From Patescibacteria group bacterium (lineage in GTDB: Bacteria; Patescibacteriota; Minisyncoccia; Portnoybacterales; GWB1-42-6): a stretch of DNA of 36,179 bases. The stretch lies in contig JAHIST010000036.1 in assembly GCA_018818145.1 (NCBI GenBank), positions 1-36,179 of the forward strand. The letters run 5' to 3'. The notes beneath the pieces were generated by a model. It saw only the letters and a program-made list of their open reading frames with translations, did no database searches and was not told the DNA's origin. Every line of letters starts with the position of its first letter. Within the stretch, counting starts at the first letter, position 1. Of this stretch, positions 1 to 8,531 are shown piece after piece. The position numbers were made by a program, and so were the translations under genes.

Positions 1-778
1 GGCCGGCAAAAAGAACAGGCTGGCGGTTAGGTTTAAGCATCCAAGAAATTCTTTTGTCGTCCTTTTGTGCTTCGTAAGATTTGTCCAGCAAGCCGTAATA
101 ATCTAAAAACCGGTTAAGCTTGCTTGAAATCCTAATGCAACCCTTGGAGTCAGTTTTACCCAGTCTTTTTTCGCCAAAGATCGGATCCGTGGCGTGGACT
201 AAAAGCCTGATTAATCTTTCCTCACCTTTTTTCTTTGTTTTCTGCCAGCCAAAATCCCAAACCCGGCTACCCTTTGCTCCCAATCCCCGCCAGCCCTTCT
301 CGTTTTTAGTGCCCAGGGCGCGATAACCGATAATCTCCGGCGAATTTTTAAAAACGCCGGTGGGGGTAATAAAAAATCCATTACGTTTTTCATTGCCGGA
401 AGAAATTTTATCCAGCCCGATAATGGCCACGCTGCCGTCTGACGCGTTAAAAAATCCGACCCAAGCGATTTGCTTGTTGGGATTGCGGTCAACATATAAG
501 AAATACTGCGATTGCTTCGCTGACTCGCCCAAAGACAAAAGTCTTTGGGCCGCGTCTTGGGAGACTTGATTCAGATAATCCGCCTCCGCCGCAACTTTCA
601 CGCCAACCGCCTCCTTAAATATCGCCCGCATTTTTTGCACTTCTTCGGGCAATCCCATTGAAGCGGTTTTTATGATTGACCGCTCATTCTCTTCCGCCAC
701 GCCGATTGCCAAGACAAAAAAAGACAGCCAGACCGATAAAAAAACCGTTGTTGCCGCAAATGCCCATTTTGCCTTCAT
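1..778 (-). CDS. L,D-transpeptidase-like (YkuD) protein, C-terminus beyond the window
   Basis: An open frame of 259 codons runs from an ATG at 778 off the left edge without a stop. Upstream lies GGAGGGTGATT, a strong ribosome binding site. Residues 1-28 are a signal peptide or membrane anchor. Around residues 134-216 the protein has the hallmarks of the L,D-transpeptidase catalytic domain: FFITPTGVF at about 135-143, LVHATD with His195, then SKGCIR with the nucleophile candidate Cys214, 16 residues after His195, close to the family pattern H-x(14-17)-[ST]-x-G-C-x-[RN]. Known members cross-link peptidoglycan through 3-3 bonds or attach ligands to it, outside the membrane. The region between residues 30 and 110 is not recognised. 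The canonical His before Gly-Cys is Lys here. Function is inferred from motifs only. Confidence 0.75.
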   Translation of the reverse strand, partial: MKAKWAFAATTVFLSVWLSFFVLAIGVAEENERSIIKTASMGLPEEVQKMRAIFKEAVGVKVAAEADYLNQVSQDAAQRLLSLGESAKQSQYFLYVDRNPNKQIAWVGFFNASDGSVAIIGLDKISSGNEKRNGFFITPTGVFKNSPEIIGYRALGTKNEKGWRGLGAKGSRVWDFGWQKTKKKGEERLIRLLVHATDPIFGEKRLGKTDSKGCIRISSKLNRFLDYYGLLDKSYEAQKDDKRISWMLKPNRQPVLFAG

Positions 779-860
779 AATCACCCTCCCTCCTAATAAG
801 TAATAAATGAAAAGAACTCCCTTTTTAGATTAATTTATTATCAGGCGTACTGAGTTTAAA

Positions 861-1108
861 GTCAAACCCCGTTAGAAGTTTTTTGATAAGCTTATATTTT
901 TACCAAAGATAGCCGAAGGCGGAATCGCCCGCGTATTTAGCTTGTTGTAAAAAGTACGGCTGGACTTCTATATGGGGTCAAACCCCGTTAGAAGTTTTTT
1001 GATAAGCTTATATTTTTACCAAAGATAGCCGAAGGCGGAATCGCCCGCGCATTTGATTGTTAACAGGGCCTGGCTGGACTTTTATACGGGGTCAAACCCC
1101 GTTAGAAG
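861..1108. repeat. Three-unit direct repeat with CCCCGTTAGA core
   Basis: The 354-base gap between the transpeptidase and the GH63-like gene holds this repeat and no gene that I can see. Units start with GTCAAACCCCGTTAGAAG at 861, 977 and 1091, so the spacing is 116 and 114 bp. The first two units are nearly identical for about 75 bp (through the GCCGAAGGCGGAATCGCCCGCG segment, itself a small hairpin). They then diverge and share GGCTGGACTT before the next unit. The third is only the 18-bp head. The core matches the DNA encoding the prepilin leader at about 33.8 kb. Confidence 0.85.
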
Positions 1109-1132
1109 CTTACCGCGTTTTCTGCTAACTAA

Positions 1133-2356
1133 TTATTCCATGTCCAAAACAAGTCCGCCCCAGGTAAAATCAAAAGCGCCAAGCCCCTGGCCGGTTTCAG
1201 GGTGATAATATTCACGAAAGCCCGATTTTTCTACAAGCTCCAGGCTTTTTTCTCGTATGATATTTGCTTCCTCGTGAAATCCATATTTTTTTAAACCGCG
1301 ATATACAAACCAGTTTGGAGCAATCCAAATCGGACCCCGCCAGTTTGGCCGAAGCCACACGGGTCCGCTACGTTCTCCGGGAAAATAACTCGTCTCGCTC
1401 TTGGCCGTTGTCGGTATGATAAAAGGAGTCCAAAATTCTTTTTCATTGCGCAAATGATTTTTAATCAAATTTTTTGCTTCGTCTTCTGTATAAAGACCGC
1501 CAATAAGCGGGGCGAAAATCGCCCATGTTTTAACCTTGATTTTCTCATAGTTAGAACCGTGAATCGTCCAAAAAATCCCGTCCTCATACATTCGTTCGCG
1601 CATCGCCTTTGTCATCATCTCCCTTTGGCCAATGTAAAAAGCCTCGCTTTCACGCTCTTTAATCTCGCAGGCAAGCTCGCTCATACACACGAAATTTTCA
1701 ATTAAATAAGCGCTGAAGGCAACATCTTTTACCCAAAAAAGATTACGGGTGCAGTCCACGTTATCAAAGCCGCATTTCCGGCTTTTTTCAAAAAGATTAA
1801 ATCTTTTTAAGTTATTTTCAGAAAACCGCTGGGTTGGTTCAAGGCCCAAGGGGATGTCAAACCGCGGCGAATTATCCTCGCCCGACTCATCGGGATTAAT
1901 AAGCCCTACCAAATGACTCTTCCGAGGATCCCGCGTGAGGAGGTGCCGGTAATAGCGGTCCATCGGCGCAAACATTTCTTTGACGAAAGAAATGTCGTTT
2001 TCTTTTTTATAAATATTCTTAACGGCATAAGCAATCAGCGGTGGCTGAGCCAGAGAACTGGTTCCCTCCGCATCCCAATCAACATTCATTACTTCATGCT
2101 TTTCCCAATAAATAATGTGCGGCAAAAGACCATTTTTAAATTGTTTAGAAATAAGTGAGCGAAGTTCTTCTTTCGCGCTCTTCATATCAAAGTGTGACAA
2201 AATAATGGCATGGAAGCATGAGTCCCAAAACCATTGATACGGATAAGAACCGGGAGACGGCAGGGTATATTGATAATTGCCCGATGTTCGCCGGTTTTTT
2301 ATAAATAGTTCCTTAACTTTCTCTTCTATATTGAATTGATTATTGTCATTTATCAT
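1133..2356 (-). CDS. GH63-like glycoside hydrolase (mannosylglycerate hydrolase/trehalase-like fold)
   Basis: A 407-residue protein without a signal peptide, so probably cytoplasmic. It resembles the (alpha/alpha)6-barrel MGH1/GH63 group: WFWDSCFH at 43-49, NPDESGEDNSPRFD at about 154-167 (likely general acid Asp region), NWRGPIWIAPNW near 340, and YYHPETGQGLGAFDFTW near 385-400 holding a Glu that fits the base position. Characterised relatives hydrolyse mannosylglycerate, glucosylglycerate or other small alpha-glycosides; the substrate cannot be read here. The ATG at 2356 has only a poor AAAAAG ahead of it, and a promoter-like pair ends close to it, so the mRNA leader may be very short. It stands alone, with an SPFH gene upstream on the same strand. 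Confidence 0.75.
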   Translation of the reverse strand: MINDNNQFNIEEKVKELFIKNRRTSGNYQYTLPSPGSYPYQWFWDSCFHAIILSHFDMKSAKEELRSLISKQFKNGLLPHIIYWEKHEVMNVDWDAEGTSSLAQPPLIAYAVKNIYKKENDISFVKEMFAPMDRYYRHLLTRDPRKSHLVGLINPDESGEDNSPRFDIPLGLEPTQRFSENNLKRFNLFEKSRKCGFDNVDCTRNLFWVKDVAFSAYLIENFVCMSELACEIKERESEAFYIGQREMMTKAMRERMYEDGIFWTIHGSNYEKIKVKTWAIFAPLIGGLYTEDEAKNLIKNHLRNEKEFWTPFIIPTTAKSETSYFPGERSGPVWLRPNWRGPIWIAPNWFVYRGLKKYGFHEEANIIREKSLELVEKSGFREYYHPETGQGLGAFDFTWGGLVLDME

Positions 2357-2370
2357 CTTTTTCTATAATC

Positions 2371-2399
2371 AATATATAGCGCTACATACATAAGATCAA
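2371..2399 (-). promoter_or_regulatory. Predicted sigma70-type promoter for the GH63-like gene
   Basis: On the minus strand TTGATC (2399-2394) and TATATT (2376-2371) are separated by 17 bases. The expected transcript start is only about 8 bases before the ATG, which implies a nearly leaderless mRNA. A 17-bp palindrome TACCCTT-AGA-AAGGGTA lies further upstream at 2410-2426 and could be an operator. Confidence 0.45.
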
Positions 2400-2500
2400 T
2401 TTCGCTTAACACAACAGCTACCCTTAGAAAGGGTATCGGATTGGAAGCAGATCTATCAAACAAATAATCTTCTCAACGATTTTTTTAGTCCCTCTATTTT

Positions 2501-3313
2501 TTAATTATTTAGCCCGATAAATGGATTCGCCTCACCCCAGTAAATCGGAACCTTTCCGTCCCACTTTTCTATCCAACGAAGCTCTACCACTTTGGGGTTC
2601 TGCATTAAGGCTTGCGCTTCAATTCTAATCGCTTCCGCCTTACCTTGCGCGGCGGCTATCATTTGTTCTTTTTCAATTTTTATTCTTGCTAAATCTCTGT
2701 CCGCTTTAAGTTTTAGCTGTTCGGCTCTAACCTTGGATTCAATGGCCTCATTAAAAGCTATTGAAAATTCAAAATCAATAATGTTAAACTCATCAACCAC
2801 AATAGTATGTTCAAATAATCTGTTAGTAAGATTTAATTTAATTTGTTCTTTCACTTCTTCTCTTTTGGTAATCAATTCCTCGGCTGTGAATCTTGCCGTT
2901 ACCGCTTTAACTCCTTCTTGGATAGAAGGAGCAATAATGCGGGTGTTGTAGTTTTTCCCCACCTCCTGCCAGATTTTATTTACTGCATTTGGATCAAGAT
3001 GATAATTCAGGGCAATTCTAGAAGTTACTACCTGTAGATCTTTAGAAGAAGCGCTTGCTGGGATTTCATCTTTTTGAATTTTTACATCTATTTTTACTAC
3101 TTTCTGGATAAGCGGTATTTTAAAATAGAGCCCTTCATCAAATATTTTATCTTGAACTGCTCCAAACTGAAGAAGCACTCCTCGCTCACCCGCTCCTATG
3201 GTTCCAAAAGCGTCAAGAATAAACGCCAGGACAAACACTCCAATAATTATGCGGGAAATAACTTTTCCTGGTTTTATGTCTCTTATTCTTTCTTTTATGT
3301 TTATATTATCCAT
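2501..3313 (-). CDS. SPFH/prohibitin-family membrane protein
   Basis: A 270-residue protein with a short cytoplasmic N-terminus, one membrane segment at about 18-40, then an SPFH domain (ERGVLLQFG, about 43-52, onward to about 210) and a charged helical segment rich in Ala, Glu and Lys around 205-245. It has the length and order of prohibitins and HflC-like proteins, which oligomerise at the membrane and in E. coli modulate the FtsH protease (HflK/HflC). The conserved EGLYFKIPLIQKV and the IIAPSIQEGVKAV segment support the family. No ftsH lies nearby, so the partner is unknown. No clear ribosome binding site is visible before the ATG. Confidence 0.85.
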   Translation of the reverse strand: MDNINIKERIRDIKPGKVISRIIIGVFVLAFILDAFGTIGAGERGVLLQFGAVQDKIFDEGLYFKIPLIQKVVKIDVKIQKDEIPASASSKDLQVVTSRIALNYHLDPNAVNKIWQEVGKNYNTRIIAPSIQEGVKAVTARFTAEELITKREEVKEQIKLNLTNRLFEHTIVVDEFNIIDFEFSIAFNEAIESKVRAEQLKLKADRDLARIKIEKEQMIAAAQGKAEAIRIEAQALMQNPKVVELRWIEKWDGKVPIYWGEANPFIGLNN

Positions 3314-3380
3314 AATTTTATTTTGTTAAAATTTAATTTTTAAATCCTTCGACCTTTTTTATTCTACTAATTTCATCCTA

Positions 3381-3424
3381 CCACTTCGACGGGCTCGGTG
3401 TAAACACTTCGATAAACTCAGCCG
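3381..3424. repeat. Short dispersed repeat of the CTTCGA-CTCAG family
   Basis: Two half-units, CACTTCGACGGGCTCGGTG and CACTTCGATAAACTCAGCCG, follow each other. The CTTCGAC-x-x-x-CTCAG word is widespread in intergenic DNA of many bacteria. A related unit is embedded in the transketolase gene of this window (31314-31340). Confidence 0.6.
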
Positions 3425-3524
3425 TAAGCAAAAAACCCTGCTTACCGGCAGGCAGGCGCCTAAATGATAAGGCGGCAAGTCGTCGCTCGCCCGATGGTTT
3501 AATTTACGACTCATAAAAATGAGA

Positions 3525-3556
3525 TAAAAAAAAGGCCGTATGGCGAACCATACGGC
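3525..3556 (-). terminator. Rho-independent terminator after the 3584-4328 gene pair
   Basis: GCCGTATGG and CCATACGGC (9-bp perfect stem, tetraloop) are followed on the minus strand by eight or more T residues. It is well placed to end the transcript of the two small genes upstream. Confidence 0.85.
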
Positions 3557-3583
3557 GTAAAGGTACTGATTTTTATCAAAATA

Positions 3584-3961
3584 TCAAAAGCTCCAGCTTT
3601 TCAGACCATCCAGAATTCTTATAAAACCGAATTCCGGATATTTTGGTTCGGAATCTTTGTCCCGAAGAACACAATATACCTCTGGAATAGCGCAAAGACA
3701 CATGTGTTTTTTACCGTCTGCCGAACAAAACTGTTCATCGCCTTCAATGGAATAAAACTGGCAGACCCCAAAATCAAGGTTGTGCTTGCATTGCAGCTCG
3801 TAGACCAATTTTCGGGCTCTCATTGAATCCCAAAATCTGGTTTCTGGCGCAAATTCCATTAATTGATCCAAACGCTGCATAATTGTTTGGCGCTCTCGCA
3901 GGACCTCAACGAATCCTTCATCTTCAATTTCTCTAATTATCTCTGGGGCTGTTTTTTGCAA
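3584..3961 (-). CDS. Small Cys-rich protein of unknown function
   Basis: I place the start at a TTG (3961), because AAGGAGGAG sits five bases upstream. The longer ATG frame (from 4099) would run through the preceding gene and has no such site. This gives 125 residues, starting at QKTAPEII after the initiator. The C-terminal half has six Cys (spacings C-x8-C, then C-x9-C-x-C-x6-C) that could bind metal, plus GDEQFCSADGKKHMC. I do not recognise the family. The gene overlaps the preceding one by 29 bases, which suggests translational coupling, and a terminator follows. Confidence 0.6.
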   Translation of the reverse strand: MQKTAPEIIREIEDEGFVEVLRERQTIMQRLDQLMEFAPETRFWDSMRARKLVYELQCKHNLDFGVCQFYSIEGDEQFCSADGKKHMCLCAIPEVYCVLRDKDSEPKYPEFGFIRILDGLKSWSF

Positions 3962-4328
3962 AGGACTCCTCCTTTCCACCGGGCCACGGTGCCCACGGAG
4001 GAAAATATTTTCCTCCCGGAGACGAACGGACCTGTTCGACAATTGTTTTCTCAACCAGTTGGGGTTTTTGAACAGGTAGCACAGTCGCGATGCATTCATG
4101 AATCCTGTCGTACAGCACCCGGACTGTTGTATTTTTTATTTCTACAGTCCATTCGGTAATCCGATTGCTGTGCCGTTTGATAAAGACAGCGCGCTGGGAC
4201 CTGATTGCGATGATGATATCTTTGATATCAAACCTGTTCAAACTCAGGCCGTATCTTTCAAAGGCCCGCCCCTTGCTGTGCTGGTTCCTTCGCCTCTTGT
4301 AAGGATTGGTTTTTTGTCTTTTTCTCAT
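3933..4328 (-). CDS. Small basic protein of unknown function
   Basis: 131 residues, with a very basic N-terminus (MRKRQKTNPYKRRRNQHSKG) and then a compact domain: ERYGLSLNRFDIKDIIIAIRSQ, FIKRHSNRITEWTVEIK, VRVLYDRIHECIATVLP. The layout (ERFG-like helix, three beta strands ending in VxYD and a hydrophobic strand) recalls small DUF4258/RelE-like proteins, but that is only an impression. GAGGTG precedes the ATG at normal distance, and a good promoter lies about 60 bases upstream. The Pro/Gly-rich C-terminus (about 105-131) may be a tail of low importance. Confidence 0.6.
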   Translation of the reverse strand: MRKRQKTNPYKRRRNQHSKGRAFERYGLSLNRFDIKDIIIAIRSQRAVFIKRHSNRITEWTVEIKNTTVRVLYDRIHECIATVLPVQKPQLVEKTIVEQVRSSPGGKYFPPWAPWPGGKEESFAKNSPRDN

Positions 4329-4386
4329 CTTGCACCTCGCAAACCCTCCTTAACTGGATTTTGTTCAATTGGTAAATAACAAAAGA

Positions 4387-4415
4387 AATATAGCATTTTC
4401 CCGATATTTCGTCAA
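4387..4415 (-). promoter_or_regulatory. Predicted sigma70-type promoter for the 3584-4328 gene pair
   Basis: Minus-strand TTGACG (4415-4410) and TATATT (4392-4387) are 17 bases apart, near consensus. The leader to the ATG at 4328 is about 50 bases and carries AAGGAGGG and GAGGTG. Confidence 0.7.
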
Positions 4416-4743
4416 AAAAATTTTAGAACTCAATAAAGGGTATGTATACTAAAAAAAGTTGGGACAGATTGAATGTTAAATTTAGCACGGGGTAGCAAAG
4501 ACGGTTAGAACTATTATGCAACGGCAAAGTGAGTATGTTTATATATCGGATTTAACTTCACAAGCTTAGTTTAACAAATTTTACCCCACCCCGCTACTCA
4601 CCATATCTGACTCTTCCTAATAATGCGAACCAGTAGGGGTTGCGCCGTTTGGGATTGTGAAGGGGGCAGAAAAACTATTAAACTGGATGCTTAGACGATA
4701 TTGAAACAGTTATTAATCTCAGAATGACACTTCTAACCACTAA
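4416..4743. other. Gene-free stretch, nothing recognised
   Basis: No open frame of convincing composition and no tRNA, rRNA, tmRNA, SRP RNA or RNase P hallmark was found. The words GGTTAGAAC and TTCTAACC recur near both ends. The stretch ACCCCACCCCGCTACTCACC is pyrimidine rich, in contrast with its AT-rich flanks. Confidence 0.4.
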
Positions 4744-5364
4744 TCATCGCGCTTTTTCGCGCTCGGCGAAAAATTTTCGTAAATAGACCCAGCTAATAAC
4801 GCCGGTGGCGGAGCCTAAAAAATCAAAAAGAAGATCGGCTTTTGTATCAGCGCTTATGTCTAATCCATAGACGCCCGAGATGTGCGTTTTTAACAAAAGA
4901 TCGGCCAAATATTCATAAACCTCCCAGCCCACGCCAAAAACGACAACCGTAAAAAAAGATATTAACACGGCGTATGCCGGCCGGATTTTCCATCGTTCAC
5001 CCAAAACAAACGGAAGAATAATAACAGCCAAAAGAGAAATTAAAAAATGTAACGCTTTATCAAACTCAAATCCGTATTGATACAATTTATAGAGACCGAG
5101 GTCGCCAAATGCATTAGCAGCAAAAGTAAAAGCAAGAAAATATTGTAACCAGAGAGCAACGCGGTTTTTTTTAGAAGTCTCGGCCGCTTTTTTTGGCGCG
5201 AAAATCAGCCCGGGCAGAAAAAAAATTATGGCCGAACCGGCCAAAGCCATCCAGCCCATATACCGGACATCATAAAAAGACGGGAACCAGCGAACAGGAA
5301 AAACAAGCAAAATAATCCCGCCGATAAGCAAAAAATAAATTAGTGCTTTAATAAATTTATTCAT
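4744..5364 (-). CDS. Polytopic membrane protein, YjdF/VanZ-like
   Basis: I start at the ATG at 5364 (206 residues); a longer frame from a TTG at 5439 is rejected because a TATAAT box lies inside it. About six hydrophobic segments are visible. Conserved polar patches sit in the C-terminal half: FDKALHFLIS, GVGWEVYEYLAD and ADTKADLLFDFLGS. The pattern of Asp/His in one helix, Glu in the next and Asp in another recalls DUF2238/YjdF and VanZ-like proteins, whose functions are mostly unknown. The family call is tentative; that it is a membrane protein is certain. Confidence 0.65.
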   Translation of the reverse strand: MNKFIKALIYFLLIGGIILLVFPVRWFPSFYDVRYMGWMALAGSAIIFFLPGLIFAPKKAAETSKKNRVALWLQYFLAFTFAANAFGDLGLYKLYQYGFEFDKALHFLISLLAVIILPFVLGERWKIRPAYAVLISFFTVVVFGVGWEVYEYLADLLLKTHISGVYGLDISADTKADLLFDFLGSATGVISWVYLRKFFAEREKAR

Positions 5365-5662
5365 CCCTTTAATTATTTTAAATATATCAAAAAGACTATT
5401 ATAATGCAAAAAAGTTCTAACTCCACGAGCCCTCAACAAAAAGAACCGCCCTGCTAAGCGATTATTTTAATGTGCACGGACGGAGAATATACTTCGCCAA
5501 ATATCCTCCGCCTTCGGCTTCGGAATATTTTAGCTACGTAATACCTTAAATGGAATCAATCTGAAATGATTTTAGAGTTTTCTGCTGTTTCAACTTTGCC
5601 AGTTAGGGTCAAATAATAAAATCGCAAAAAAATAAAAACTTATTTTAACGGTTTTTGCTAAT
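5365..5662. other. Gene-free stretch with a -10 box and palindromic repeat words
   Basis: TATAAT at 5403-5398 (minus) could be the -10 box for the membrane protein; no good -35 is visible. The segment 5480-5540 carries GAGAATATACTTCGCC and CGCCTTCGGCTTCGGAATATT, repeat words that can fold back on one another. No gene is seen. Confidence 0.4.
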
Positions 5663-5695
5663 AATAAAAAAGGGGACGACTTCGTCCCCTTTGAA
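5663..5695 (-). terminator. Rho-independent terminator after the DHH gene
   Basis: AAAGGGGACG and CGTCCCCTTT form a 10-bp stem with a short loop, followed on the minus strand by a T run, just after the stop codon of the 942-codon gene. Confidence 0.85.
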
Positions 5696-5698
5696 ACA

Positions 5699-8527
5699 TT
5701 AATCGTCAATCATGGTCCCAAAAAAGTCACTCTCCCTTACTTGTATTACTTCTCCCTCCGCCTTTATCGTCACCTGAATGTCTTCCTGGCTCTCGATAAT
5801 CTCGACCTCCGGCAACTCCGCTTCCCAACAACAGGGCCGGATGCCAAGGCAATCAAAAGCTTCAGAAAGATGAACTTTGAGGTCCAAGGCAGGCTGGCCG
5901 AGCAGAAAAATATAGCCCCGGGTAGCAACATTTTTTTCCGCGTCCGGCGACCAATACCTCCAAAAACGGGGGTCGTTGTAAATCCCGGGTTCATGGATTT
6001 TTTCTGGAAATCCCGTTCCAGTCAATATTTCCTCCGGCAAAATCAGGCCGGGTTTCCCGTCGGGAATTAAGGCCTCCTGCCTTTTCCCCTGATAATCGTA
6101 ATCAACAGAAACTTCAATTCCTTCGTACCGAAAAAAACTTTTGGCTTTCAAGATTTTGGGGTTTTCTATGGTGAATTTGCCTTCTTCGATAACGGTGGAA
6201 AGAAACTCCACAAATCCAGTTGATTGCAAATGCTGGATCATCTGCTGGTCTTTTCTATCTTTCGCGTCTTTCAAGACAGTCCAGTATTGCTTCAAATTCA
6301 ACGGAAAAGAGCCAAGCCCGTCCAGAAGCCGAACAGCCTCACCGAAAGTAACATTGTTTATTCTCCCCTGCCGGTCTGCGGAAAGATTAATTCCCGATTG
6401 CCAAGCCGCCCTTTTCGTCCGGTCAGTCAATTTCAGGAATTCCCGCTTGACATAAAAACCAGCCGAGGGAGAAAAAAAGAAATTATTATAGGCAACGACC
6501 ACCGGTTCCAACAGCGGGACAGTTTTTTTTCGCGACAACTGGACACCTATTCCCCAAAACTCTACATATTCAGTTGCAGAAATGGTTTGCGCTCTTCCCT
6601 TAAAAACAGAATGAACGACCGTCGAGATCAGATCAAACATCGTCTTTTTGTATTCGGGAAAAACTTCGTCGTTGAATATAAGATAGACTCTTTCCCGATT
6701 AACGATTTCATTGTCATCAAGGTAATCCGTCACCTTCAAAATGGTCAGCGACAAATTCTTTTCATCGTTGTTTCTTTTGGCCAGCGCGACGAGCTTACCG
6801 AACAATTCCTTTTTCAAAACCCTGCCCTGCTGGTCAAAGCCGCCTTTAATCTTGGCGACGGCGAATCCGAAAAAAGACCAGTCCTCTTTATAATCTCTAG
6901 CAAAGAGAAGCTCGGCAAAATCGGTATTTAAGAGAAAACCCATCAGCTCACGATAAAAGACCTGGTCGCTAGTTACTCCGGAGGTCTCTTTGAGTCCGTC
7001 CATAATCAGCTTGTCTTTGAGCGTCATCTTGAGTTCCGACCGATTCTCGGTATCCATCAAAGCCGCTCCGTAAAGGATCTCGGCCAAAAGCTTTGACAAT
7101 TTAATTCCGCAACCCTTGATTTTTTGGACAACAAGCGCGGTTGTTGAACCGGTCATTTCGAGTGTTTTGCTGACATTCTGCCGCAAAGCCACTTCCGATG
7201 GCACATGATGATCAATAATGGAAATCGCAAACTTCTGAATCTCTTTGTTTCGGTTGTGATCCACCATGATCCATCGTGCTTGTCCTGAATCCTTGATCTG
7301 CTGATAGAGATCGTCTTCGGAAAAAATAACTGAAGCTGAAATTTCATCTCCCAATAGCCGCTCAATTTCGTCGGGTATTCTCCGTCCTTGGACAATTGGC
7401 ACATAAATAGCGCTTTTATCAATCAGATGGCTTCGATATGCTTCGGCCAAAGAGCTGATGACTGTGTCGGTGTCGGGATTTTTATGTCCTATGACGAAAA
7501 CAATCGGCTTGAAATCCTTAACCGCTCCCAAAAGGCTTTCCCGGCTATTTTTCACAAATTCAACAAAATTAGAAAAGCCGATCTCCTTTTTTTTCAACCC
7601 CGAAAACTTCCTGGCTACTCGGTCAATAGTTTTTGTTGCTGAAAAATCTTTTCTGGCCTTCGCCGCGATCTGCAGGATCCCGAGAATATCAACCATCTTT
7701 TCCCGGATTCGGTAAACCGCCGTCTCTCTGGAATTACGGAGCCTGTCTCCTCTGGCGACCAGAAACTTCTGAAACTCCCCCTTTTTTGCATAAAGATCAT
7801 CAAATCTGCCTTCTTTGTTGAGCGCCTCATAGACCGCTATCAAATTTTTCGCCTGGCCCATGATTTCTGGATCAATCGCAGGTTCCGGTAACGTCCTACG
7901 GCATTCCCTTAAAAGCAATACAGGATAAACAGCATCATGAGGGATTCCCAAGTCAATCGAAGGCTTGCCGACCGAGGTAACCCAGCCTCTGATGGCCGCG
8001 GCCACATAGTCATAATCGCAAAAAGACCAATACTTCCAGCTTGTCGCCATCTTTTCTCTGTTTAATTCAACTCTGCCGGGTAAGCCGGTTCGCCAATCGA
8101 TATCATCGGGATTGAACCAGCCCGGATGGCCAAAAGGCATCACTACTTCTTGTCTTTCTCCGGAATACGATCGGTCGCCTCTTTTTGTTTTCGACCGATT
8201 GATCAAATACCCCTTTTTTTCCAGAATTGTATTCAGCCGCTCCGCATATTCGTTCGACTGAAGCTGGTCTAGCATGTCCTGATCTTTTGCCCTTTGGGTA
8301 TCGCGAAAAACCAACCAGTATTCACGTAGCGAGAGCATAATGGCGCCCAGACTTTTCAACAAAGTCAGACTGTCCCAATAATTCAGAAAATTGATCCGAC
8401 CCTCGTCGTCCCAGCACAGCTTAATGCCGGTTTTCGACGCCGCCTTAATAACCCGGGCATCGATTTTCAAAGGTTCCCTGGCAGCATAAAGGCCAGTTGA
8501 TTCAGAATAAAAGTATTCGTTTTCCAT
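5699..8527 (-). CDS. DHH/DHHA2 phosphoesterase (family II pyrophosphatase-like) with a duplicated flanking domain
   Basis: A 942-residue protein; AAGGAGGTGA lies four bases before the ATG. The centre (about 340-665) is a DHH-DHHA2 pair of the manganese pyrophosphatase/PPX1 type: GHKNPDTDT at 347-355, VDHN at 422-425, DHH at 439-441 and MDTE at 491-494 supply all expected metal ligands. Residues 520-665 correspond to DHHA2, the substrate-closing lobe. The known activity of such cores is metal-dependent hydrolysis of pyrophosphate, polyphosphate or nucleotide phosphates. Residues 1-215 and about 683-900 are two copies of one domain I do not recognise. They share GLYAAREPLKI/GFYVKREFLKL, EYW/QYW, GERQE/GKRQE, a GLP/GFP turn and a WKYWS/FWRYWS box. 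Residues 220-335 look like a helical linker. No signal peptide or membrane segment, so cytoplasmic. It is co-transcribed with an NDK-like gene, which suggests a nucleotide or phosphate role. Confidence 0.8.
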   Translation of the reverse strand: MENEYFYSESTGLYAAREPLKIDARVIKAASKTGIKLCWDDEGRINFLNYWDSLTLLKSLGAIMLSLREYWLVFRDTQRAKDQDMLDQLQSNEYAERLNTILEKKGYLINRSKTKRGDRSYSGERQEVVMPFGHPGWFNPDDIDWRTGLPGRVELNREKMATSWKYWSFCDYDYVAAAIRGWVTSVGKPSIDLGIPHDAVYPVLLLRECRRTLPEPAIDPEIMGQAKNLIAVYEALNKEGRFDDLYAKKGEFQKFLVARGDRLRNSRETAVYRIREKMVDILGILQIAAKARKDFSATKTIDRVARKFSGLKKKEIGFSNFVEFVKNSRESLLGAVKDFKPIVFVIGHKNPDTDTVISSLAEAYRSHLIDKSAIYVPIVQGRRIPDEIERLLGDEISASVIFSEDDLYQQIKDSGQARWIMVDHNRNKEIQKFAISIIDHHVPSEVALRQNVSKTLEMTGSTTALVVQKIKGCGIKLSKLLAEILYGAALMDTENRSELKMTLKDKLIMDGLKETSGVTSDQVFYRELMGFLLNTDFAELLFARDYKEDWSFFGFAVAKIKGGFDQQGRVLKKELFGKLVALAKRNNDEKNLSLTILKVTDYLDDNEIVNRERVYLIFNDEVFPEYKKTMFDLISTVVHSVFKGRAQTISATEYVEFWGIGVQLSRKKTVPLLEPVVVAYNNFFFSPSAGFYVKREFLKLTDRTKRAAWQSGINLSADRQGRINNVTFGEAVRLLDGLGSFPLNLKQYWTVLKDAKDRKDQQMIQHLQSTGFVEFLSTVIEEGKFTIENPKILKAKSFFRYEGIEVSVDYDYQGKRQEALIPDGKPGLILPEEILTGTGFPEKIHEPGIYNDPRFWRYWSPDAEKNVATRGYIFLLGQPALDLKVHLSEAFDCLGIRPCCWEAELPEVEIIESQEDIQVTIKAEGEVIQVRESDFFGTMIDD

Positions 8528-8531
8528 CGTT

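Noticed and set aside
861..1108. Possible CRISPR array
   Set aside because: Only three units, about 75-bp repeats with 40-bp differences and no cas gene; the pattern is a long direct repeat.
3962..4099. ATG-started N-terminal extension of the Cys-rich protein
   Set aside because: It would double-code through the preceding gene with no ribosome binding site, while TTG at 3961 has AAGGAGGAG.
6224..6931. Plus-strand open frame of 235 codons
   Set aside because: It lies wholly inside the 942-codon DHH gene on the other strand, whose motifs and ribosome binding site are strong; the plus-strand product has no family character.
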